From an uncultured Fibrobacterota bacterium (GTDB taxonomy: Bacteria; Fibrobacterota; Chitinivibrionia; Chitinivibrionales; Chitinispirillaceae), in the NCBI GenBank assembly GCA_903888815.1, contig CAISVC010000217.1, positions 1 to 8,110 on the forward strand: a DNA stretch of 8,110 nt, in the 5' to 3' direction. A program made the translations under genes and the position numbers. Below are positions 1 to 4,845 of the stretch, one piece after another (within the stretch, counting starts at the first letter, position 1; every line of letters starts with the position of its first letter). Under the pieces are notes generated by a model. The model did no database searches. It saw only the letters and a program-made list of their open reading frames with translations, and was not told where the DNA came from.

Positions 1-87
1 AATGACGAACCGGAGCATCTGTATCCGGGAGTCGATCGTATAGTATACTGTCCTGAGCTTCCGTTCCCCTTTTCACCGCAACGATAA
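1..87 (+). CDS. C-terminal end of an unidentified upstream gene (partial)
   Basis: Frame 1 is open from the first base to a TAA at 85-87 and gives 28 residues ending in LPFPFSPQR. The other two forward frames hit stops early. The stop lies 14 bases before the ATG of the B12/radical SAM gene, which is the spacing expected of two genes in one operon. That spacing, plus the open frame, is the whole case for calling it coding. The tail has no recognisable motif, so the product cannot be named. If real, it is probably co-transcribed with the next gene and may act in the same pathway. A chance open frame of this length remains possible. Confidence 0.45.
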   Translation, partial: NDEPEHLYPGVDRIVYCPELPFPFSPQR

Positions 88-101
88 AAGCGGCAGGCCA
101 T

Positions 102-1301
102 ATGCAACCAACAGACGTTCTGTACATTCATCCCGTTTCCATACCCGATGATATCCGGATACCCATGGGTGTTATCGGCCTTATGAATTCGCTCACCTGT
201 TCGAAGCGCGGGATATACGGGGACCAGATAACCGACGAAGATCTTTGCGGGGCGCGTATTGTGGCAATGGATCTGCACTGGATGTTCCACCTGCGCTCCG
301 TAGAGGATCTGGCAGCCAGATGTAAAACGGTAAATCCTTCGCTCACGGTGATTATCGGAGGGTATACTGCCGCCATTTTCGCCGATATCCTCGTAGAAAA
401 ATTTGCGGTGGATTTCGTCATTCTCGGCGACGCCGAGGGGTCTTTCAGGCCGCTGGTCGAGAGGATCCTCGCGGGAAAATCGTGGGATACCGTACCCAAT
501 CTTGTAACGAAAACGGGGAAAACGAATCAGAGCTATTCGCTGACCGCGCAGGATTTTAACGCCATTGATAATTTATCAATCGATTGGTTCCCGCAGTATA
601 AAAAGCTGGTCGGCGAAAGAAATGCAGGCATCCCCTTTGTTTTTATACCGGTTGCCCGCGGCTGCCATCACAACTGCGAATGGTGTTACGGCAGCCGGCA
701 GCATCAATACAGTCTTTGCAAAAGGAACATGGTGCTCCGTGATGCCGGATATGTGAAAAACGATCTGGTCCGATGCAGTGAAAGCGCCGATATCCGCGAA
801 GTAAGCATTATTGCCGATTTTTTTGAACTCGAGCGGTTGAAGATTGCCGATCAACGGTATATCGATACGATACTTTCTATGCGGTATGATATCGATTTAT
901 ACATCGAGTGCTATAATCTGCCGTCAGTCAGCCAGCTTGAGCGCCTGAGCGGCTGCTTCGCCCGCACAACGGCCGCAATCAGCTTTTTCCGCGATCACGG
1001 CCAGAGCCGGGAATGGAACGACCATGATTCGATCGAATCGATCGCACGATGGGCAGGCATGCGGGATTCCGTGCGTTTGCTGATTTACGGGGATGTTAAC
1101 AATTTCCTTATTCGGGAACATGCACGGAAGCTGAGCGCGAAGTATAGCAACGTCTTTCCGGCGGACGACGCTTCGTGGAGAATTGTTGTTCCCTATCCGA
1201 CGGCTGATGAAAATACAAATCGAAATCAGTTCAAATATTTTTATGGGATACGAAATTGGGAAAAACTCTGGGGACGGGAAGAAGCAGCATTTTCCGGTTG
1301 A
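102..1301 (+). CDS. B12-binding domain / radical SAM protein, substrate unknown
   Basis: A 399-residue, probably cytoplasmic enzyme. Residues about 4-125 look like a cobalamin-binding Rossmann domain: a DVLYIHP first strand, VIIGG at 84-87 and a GDAEGSF segment at 109-115 followed by a leucine-rich helix. This matches the GExE-type ending common in B12-radical SAM proteins. The classical DxHxxG cobalamin motif is absent, as in many members of this class. Residues about 180-399 form the radical SAM domain, with the 4Fe-4S motif CxxxCxxC at C188, C192 and C195 inside ARGCHHNCEWCYGS. Such enzymes cleave S-adenosylmethionine to start radical chemistry, often methylation of unreactive carbons or ring rearrangement. 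At 399 residues it is compact for the class, and no SPASM-type extension is evident. The ATG at 102 has only a weak ribosome site, but the first strand of the fold begins right after it. The gene converges on the PAP2 gene with 19 bases between. Family call firm; substrate unknown. Confidence 0.85.
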   Translation: MQPTDVLYIHPVSIPDDIRIPMGVIGLMNSLTCSKRGIYGDQITDEDLCGARIVAMDLHWMFHLRSVEDLAARCKTVNPSLTVIIGGYTAAIFADILVEKFAVDFVILGDAEGSFRPLVERILAGKSWDTVPNLVTKTGKTNQSYSLTAQDFNAIDNLSIDWFPQYKKLVGERNAGIPFVFIPVARGCHHNCEWCYGSRQHQYSLCKRNMVLRDAGYVKNDLVRCSESADIREVSIIADFFELERLKIADQRYIDTILSMRYDIDLYIECYNLPSVSQLERLSGCFARTTAAISFFRDHGQSREWNDHDSIESIARWAGMRDSVRLLIYGDVNNFLIREHARKLSAKYSNVFPADDASWRIVVPYPTADENTNRNQFKYFYGIRNWEKLWGREEAAFSG

Positions 1302-1320
1302 TACATTTTTTAAAGACCCG

Positions 1321-1905
1321 CTACGTCCCGGTTCCTGTTGTCATGCGCCTTCGCTTCACCAGATAAACCGTGATCCGGTACCCCCCGAACACCAGCGCGC
1401 CGCAGATCGTCCCGAACACCGCGCCGCCGAGCACGTCGAGCGGATAGTGAACGCCCACATAGATGCGCGAAAAGCCGATGGTCGAGGCGAAAAGAAAAAA
1501 CCATATACCATAGCGCGGATAAAAAAACGTGAAGAGCAGGGCCTGGCCGAACATGTTCATGGCATGGCTTGACGGAAAAGAGAACGAGGTTTTATAGCCT
1601 AAAAGAAAGCGGCCTCCTTCCACGAGCGCGTGCGGGTTGCAGGGCCGGAGGCGATGAAAAAAAGGTTTAATAAAATGCGCCGCGATCGGGTCGGACAGGG
1701 CCACGGTCGCGGCCGAAAGCAGGAGCACGAGCAGTGCGCGTTTTTTCTCGACCTTGAGGTACAACAGCGCCGCAAGGATACCCGGCAGTATCCAGAATTT
1801 GCCGTTGGTGATAACCACGAAAAAGGCGTCAAGGACGGGATGCGCCAGGCTGTGATTTATCAGCAGGAAGAGCGTTTTGTCCCATGTCAGGAGCGTGTCA
1901 AGCAT
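1321..1905 (-). CDS. PAP2-family membrane phosphatase (undecaprenyl-diphosphatase-like)
   Basis: A 194-residue integral membrane protein with all three PAP2 signature blocks: K80-x6-R87-P88, PSSH at 111-114, and SR-x5-H-x3-D with S146, R147, H153 and D157. In this family H153 is the nucleophile, H114 the acid/base, and the Lys/Arg residues hold phosphate. About five to six hydrophobic helices are visible (roughly 37-52, 57-76, 115-130, 132-146 and 158-182), followed by a basic tail KRRR. Members dephosphorylate undecaprenyl diphosphate, phosphatidic acid or lipid A; the active site usually faces the periplasm. The exact lipid cannot be told from sequence, but a role in lipid-carrier recycling would fit the PBP nearby. 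The start lies 8 bases after the stop of the DUF3108-like gene and has no clear Shine-Dalgarno, suggesting translational coupling. It is the last gene of the minus-strand operon and ends facing the radical SAM gene. Confidence 0.9.
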   Translation of the reverse strand: MLDTLLTWDKTLFLLINHSLAHPVLDAFFVVITNGKFWILPGILAALLYLKVEKKRALLVLLLSAATVALSDPIAAHFIKPFFHRLRPCNPHALVEGGRFLLGYKTSFSFPSSHAMNMFGQALLFTFFYPRYGIWFFLFASTIGFSRIYVGVHYPLDVLGGAVFGTICGALVFGGYRITVYLVKRRRMTTGTGT

Positions 1906-1913
1906 AGTCGTGT

Positions 1914-3131
1914 TCAGTACGAATTATCTCTCGAGCATCTGCGCACAGGCTCAGTGCCGATTTTATTTCCCGGATCATGGACGTCAGCCGTATCGGGACT
2001 TTTTGCGGTTTTCTCTGTTTTAAAAATAATGTCAGCATTCGATACGCCGGCCGCCGTCTCCGCGGCATCATGAACTTGCATCGTATCGCTGGGTTGCCGA
2101 GCATCACGGTCAAGGGTTTTCGATGTATCGCCGGTCCGCAATGAATCGCGGGTCTTCGGCGGGACGGTCATCTTTGCGGCGGCATGGAGCCGTACGGTGT
2201 CGGGAGGCCTTGGCTTCACCTCGGCTTTTACCGGGGTGAAGCCAGTGAAGCCACTGCTTTTCGGCCGCTCCGCATGAACGAGGTTGGCCGTGATGGAGCC
2301 GATGGTGATTTTTGCTTTGATCTTGAGTGGTATTTTGGATGCATCGTCCGAAAACCATATTTCCAGACCTTTTTTTTTGTTGAACGCGCCCTTATCGTCC
2401 GCAGGCTGCGGCTGTACGACAAGGCACCCTATGTCCTTTCCGTTGAACGCTATGGTCTCGCGCTTTTTGCAGGAGAACATGAGGCGGTAGAGCTTGCCGT
2501 CCACAAAGAACGGCAGGGAGAAGGTATCGCCCGGAGCGAACTGCTTGGTCCGCGCCAGGTAAAGGACCGAAATATAATCGTTGGTGAATTTCGGAACGCG
2601 GAGGGAGCGTTCCTTGACGTACAGGGTGTCCTTCGCATTGTCATAGAGAACTAGGCTGTTCGATTTATAGTGTTTCCCTTCGCGCAGGTGTTCCTCGAAA
2701 TAAAGCGGATAGAGCCCTTCGGCGTCGACCGTGGAGATCGCATAATCGCGCATGCGGTAGAAGGTGCTCACAAATCCCCGCGACAGGGCTTTGGCTCCCA
2801 GTTTGATCGTACGGTGAGGCGCATCGGGCGTCGCGGTCAGGATGACATAGCCGGCCCTGACGAATGACCATCCGATATCGTAGACGAGCAGTTCTCCTTT
2901 GGCAAAGCCCTGCTGCGGAACGGTGCGCAGGGGACTTGACGGAAAAACCACATGACGGGCAGCGGCGAGCGAATCGATATACGACTGTTTGAACGGAAAG
3001 CTGTCGACGAACTGTGAGGCCTCGGTCCAGTTGAAATCCTCCTCGTCGGCTGCTATCAGCGGTGCGGCCAGGACCAGCGGCAGAACCGCAGCGGCGAGCG
3101 CTGCAAGGCATGAGTGTTTGTCAATGTTCAT
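1914..3131 (-). CDS. Exported DUF3108-like protein with a long low-complexity tail
   Basis: A 405-residue exported protein. Residues 1-28 form a Sec signal peptide with an Ala/Leu core and a likely cut near PLIAA-DEE. Residues about 75-288 resemble the DUF3108 family: a GELLVYDIGWSFVRAG opening, then alternating beta segments with phrases such as RMRDY (126-130), YPLYFEEHLREGKHY (141-155) and GLEIWFSDDASKIPLKI (255-271). DUF3108 proteins are periplasmic or outer-membrane-associated beta-rich proteins of poorly known role. Residues about 289-405 are polar, rich in Pro, Thr, Asp and Lys, probably disordered, and contain three degenerate copies of a PxDTxxxH-type phrase near 309, 347 and 378. 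The ATG at 3131 has a poor ribosome site but gives a complete signal peptide. The gene begins 19 bases after the Cys-rich gene and ends 8 bases before PAP2, so one operon is likely. Family assignment is by recognition of the pattern; function unknown. Confidence 0.8.
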   Translation of the reverse strand: MNIDKHSCLAALAAAVLPLVLAAPLIAADEEDFNWTEASQFVDSFPFKQSYIDSLAAARHVVFPSSPLRTVPQQGFAKGELLVYDIGWSFVRAGYVILTATPDAPHRTIKLGAKALSRGFVSTFYRMRDYAISTVDAEGLYPLYFEEHLREGKHYKSNSLVLYDNAKDTLYVKERSLRVPKFTNDYISVLYLARTKQFAPGDTFSLPFFVDGKLYRLMFSCKKRETIAFNGKDIGCLVVQPQPADDKGAFNKKKGLEIWFSDDASKIPLKIKAKITIGSITANLVHAERPKSSGFTGFTPVKAEVKPRPPDTVRLHAAAKMTVPPKTRDSLRTGDTSKTLDRDARQPSDTMQVHDAAETAAGVSNADIIFKTEKTAKSPDTADVHDPGNKIGTEPVRRCSRDNSY

Positions 3132-3150
3132 GCATGATTATCCCGGAAAT

Positions 3151-3348
3151 TTACCCGCGGCGGTCACGAAGCAGGGCTTCCGGCGACCGGTCGTAGGTTT
3201 TTTCCCCTTCCGGCGAAAAAAGGCAGCCGGGGACTTCGCCCAAACTGCGGTGATAAACAATGCACTCGCAGCATTTCCCGTGCCGCGAGCACGAGCCGTA
3301 CGTGCAGGTGCAATCTATAGCTTTTTTCTGATGGGGACAGCCAGGCAT
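3151..3348 (-). CDS. Small Cys-rich protein, DUF6485-like
   Basis: A 65-residue protein beginning MPGCPHQKK. It has eight cysteines (4, 13, 15, 20, 26, 27, 29 and 42), with a CTCTYGSC segment at 13-20, KCCECIVYHR at 25-34 and a C-terminal TYDRSPEALLRD. This arrangement matches my recollection of the DUF6485 family, small single-domain proteins of anaerobes and metagenomic genomes with a likely metal or Fe-S binding role; no function is established that I know of. The frame stays open upstream to an ATG at 3462, but that extension runs through the structured repeat and has no family resemblance. The ATG at 3348 has a strong AAGGAG ribosome site 9 bases upstream, so it is chosen. It is first in the operon with the DUF3108-like and PAP2 genes. 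Confidence 0.82.
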   Translation of the reverse strand: MPGCPHQKKAIDCTCTYGSCSRHGKCCECIVYHRSLGEVPGCLFSPEGEKTYDRSPEALLRDRRG

Positions 3349-3357
3349 AAAAATGAT

Positions 3358-3363
3358 CTCCTT
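3358..3363 (-). promoter_or_regulatory. Ribosome binding site that fixes the DUF6485 start
   Basis: On the minus strand this reads AAGGAG, followed by nine bases and the ATG at 3348-3346. It is a near-perfect Shine-Dalgarno and is the main reason for rejecting the upstream ATG at 3462. It lies just outside the repeat element, so translation of the small gene does not depend on it. Confidence 0.85.
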
Positions 3364-3400
3364 AATTATTACATGAGCTAAAGGCTTTGGTGCGGGGTGG

Positions 3401-3417
3401 CGGGTGGGCACCGCCCG
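3401..3417. repeat. Short GC hairpin inside the repeat element
   Basis: CGGGTGG (3401-3407) pairs with CCGCCCG (3411-3417) over seven positions with one G-T wobble, around a three-base loop. It abuts the next hairpin at 3418 with no spacer. No T-run follows on either strand, so it is not a standard intrinsic terminator. Confidence 0.55.
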
Positions 3418-3451
3418 TGCCTGCCTGCGCCGAGGCTTCGGCAGGCAGGCA
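3418..3451. repeat. Strong GC palindrome (TGCCTGCCT/AGGCAGGCA hairpin)
   Basis: The outer arms TGCCTGCCT (3418-3426) and AGGCAGGCA (3443-3451) are exact reverse complements. Inside, GCCGAGG (3429-3435) pairs with CTTCGGC (3436-3442) apart from one G-T wobble, leaving a two-base bulge at 3427-3428. An alternative register pairs ten bases, 3419-3428 with 3441-3450. The GCCTGCC...GGCAGGC style of palindrome is familiar from dispersed repeats in many environmental genomes; that comparison is from memory. No T-run follows either side, so terminator function is unlikely. Confidence 0.75.
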
Positions 3452-3659
3452 GCTTTATGCACCCTTTACCCGCACCCACAAGTATCGTTAAATTCGCAAA
3501 ATATGTTTTGTAAATTTTTATTTTGTTCATTGTTTGAATTTTAATTCCACTGAAACTTGAGGGTGGGTGTAAAAAAAGGTTCGTTTCAGCACAATGCCGC
3601 CCACCCCACACCCAATCAACTGCCTTTAGCCAAAAAAATATTATTACTCCCGTATTCCT

Positions 3660-4694
3660 TTACTTTTTCACCGCTTCCCAGTCCGCCTTTACCATGAGTT
3701 CCACAAGCTCTTCGAACGTGACCGAGGGCTTCCAGCCGAGCAACCGTTTCGCTTTGGTCGAATCGCCGAGCAGGAGATCCACTTCGGTGGGCCTGAAATA
3801 TTTCGGATCGATACGGATGATAATTTTTCCGGACTTTGCATTGATGCCGGTTTCATCTATCCCGTTTCCCTTCCATTCGACCGGCATCCCGAGCGCAGCG
3901 AAGGCTTTTTCGATGAATTCGCGGACCGAGTGCGTTTCACCGGTCGCGATCACGAAATCTTCCGGCCTGTCCTGCTGCAGCATGAGCCACATGGCGCGTA
4001 CATAATCCGGCGCATATCCCCAGTCGCGCTTCGCGTCGAGATTTCCGATGTAAAGGCATTCCTGTTTTCCCGCCTTTATGGCGGCGGCGCCCAGTGTGAT
4101 TTTCCTCGTCACAAAGTTTTCACCGCGACGCGGTGATTCGTGATTGAAAAGAATGCCGTTTGAAGCATGGAGTTTATATGCTTCGCGGTAGTTGACGACG
4201 ATCCAGTACGCATAGAGTTTTGCCACGCCGTAGGGAGACCGCGGATAGAAGGGTGTTGTTTCGGTCTGCGGCACTTCCCGGGCTTTTCCGTAGAGCTCCG
4301 ATGTGGAAGCCTGATAGAACCTGCATCTCAGGCCCGTCTCCTTGATCGCGTCGAGAAGCCGCAGGGTTCCGACCGCATCCACATCCGCCGTATATTCGGG
4401 GACGTCGAACGATACGCGCACGTGCGACTGCGCTGCTAAATTGTATATTTCATCAGGTTGCACGTGTTCCAGCATACGGTTCAAGTTGCTGGAATCGGTC
4501 AGGTCGCCATAGTGAAGGAAAAGGCGCAGATGTTTTCCGTGAGGGTCTTTGTAAAGGTGATCGATACGGTTGCGATTGAATGAGCTGGCGCGTCTGATCA
4601 TGCCATGGACTTCGTAACCTTTTTCCAGGAGCAGTTCGGCCAGATACGATCCGTCCTGTCCGGTAATACCGGTGATGAGCGCCTTCTTTTTCAC
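3660..4694 (-). CDS. gmd: GDP-mannose 4,6-dehydratase
   Basis: A 344-residue cytoplasmic enzyme of the extended SDR superfamily, full length for the family. It converts GDP-mannose to GDP-4-keto-6-deoxymannose using bound NADP, the first step towards GDP-fucose, GDP-rhamnose, GDP-perosamine and related surface sugars. Visible are the nucleotide-binding GITGQDG at 9-15, the family-typical RRASSFNRNRIDH at 34-46, and HYGDLTD at 61-67. The catalytic set is T131, E133 and Y155-x3-K159 in SPYGVAK; NHESPRRGENFVTRKI follows at 184-199, with IGNLDAKRDWGYAPDYV at 216-232. The start is GTG at 4694, with AAGGAG six bases upstream and the usual N-terminal MKKKALITG; no in-frame ATG fits better. No partner gene (fcl, rmd or per) lies beside it here. 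It is divergent from the PBP gene and is followed by the structured repeat rather than another sugar gene. Confidence 0.97.
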   Translation of the reverse strand: MKKKALITGITGQDGSYLAELLLEKGYEVHGMIRRASSFNRNRIDHLYKDPHGKHLRLFLHYGDLTDSSNLNRMLEHVQPDEIYNLAAQSHVRVSFDVPEYTADVDAVGTLRLLDAIKETGLRCRFYQASTSELYGKAREVPQTETTPFYPRSPYGVAKLYAYWIVVNYREAYKLHASNGILFNHESPRRGENFVTRKITLGAAAIKAGKQECLYIGNLDAKRDWGYAPDYVRAMWLMLQQDRPEDFVIATGETHSVREFIEKAFAALGMPVEWKGNGIDETGINAKSGKIIIRIDPKYFRPTEVDLLLGDSTKAKRLLGWKPSVTFEELVELMVKADWEAVKK

Positions 4695-4845
4695 GAACAG
4701 CTCCTTTTTACATGAACATTTTTCCGTTATTGTGTGAATTATCTGAGGAGAGCAGTATGTTCTGTTATTTAGAAAATACTAAGAGGCGGTCTGTTTTTTC
4801 AAAATATCACTGTACAATGTTTTATTCAGCCCCCTGCCGGATGCT
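4695..4845. promoter_or_regulatory. Divergent promoter region between gmd and the PBP gene
   Basis: These 151 AT-rich bases separate two divergently transcribed genes, so promoters for both should lie here. Towards gmd, the minus strand offers TTGAAA (4802-4797), 18 bases, then TATTTT (4778-4773); a separate -10-like GATAAT sits at 4743-4738 without a good -35. Towards the PBP, TACAAT at 4813-4818 is a five-of-six -10 match about 27 bases before the ATG, with no convincing -35. These are weak consensus matches, in a lineage whose promoter rules are unknown. I see no operator palindrome or riboswitch. Confidence 0.3.
4701..4706 (-). promoter_or_regulatory. Ribosome binding site for the GTG start of gmd
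   Basis: The minus strand reads AAGGAG, then six bases, then GTG at 4694-4692. This spacing supports the non-ATG start, which also gives the expected length and N-terminus of the dehydratase. Confidence 0.85.

Larger units (their letters stand above)
3377..3630. mobile_element. Structured repeat / MITE-like non-autonomous element
   Basis: This non-coding stretch is bounded by perfect 9-bp terminal inverted repeats, GCTAAAGGC at 3377-3385 and GCCTTTAGC at 3622-3630. A subterminal pair continues the symmetry: GGTGCGGGGTGG at 3389-3400 matches the reverse complement of 3601-3612 at 11 of 12 bases. Further in, 3465-3477 pairs with 3561-3573 at 11 of 13. CTGAAAC at 3550-3556 pairs with GTTTCAG at 3583-3589. 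The ends are GC-rich and the core (about 3484-3560) is strongly AT-rich. The direct repeat ATTATTAC occurs at 3365-3372 and 3640-3647 and could be a target duplication, though it does not abut the inverted repeats. There is no transposase and no credible gene, so if mobile it needs enzymes supplied elsewhere. A multi-hairpin regulatory RNA or dispersed palindromic repeat is the alternative. Symmetry is seen directly; mobility is inferred. Confidence 0.6.

Noticed and set aside
1026..1039. Perfect 14-bp palindrome GATTCGATCGAATC
   Set aside because: It lies inside the radical SAM coding region and is explained by consecutive Asp-Ser-Ile-Glu-Ser codons; no partner site or regulatory context is seen.
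1302..1320. Bidirectional terminator between the convergent radical SAM and PAP2 genes
   Set aside because: The 19-base gap has a short T-run but no GC stem that I can pair around it.
1630..2073. 147-residue plus-strand frame opposite PAP2 and the DUF3108 tail
   Set aside because: The minus strand has complete PAP2 motifs; the plus frame is charged and low-complexity, with no supported start.
3418..3451. GC hairpin as an intrinsic terminator for gmd
   Set aside because: No run of T follows on either strand, and it is about 210 bases past the gmd stop.
3378..3611. 77-residue minus-strand reading frame over the structured repeat
   Set aside because: It lies wholly within the inverted-repeat element, translates hairpin sequence into low-complexity basic residues, and has no recognisable domain.
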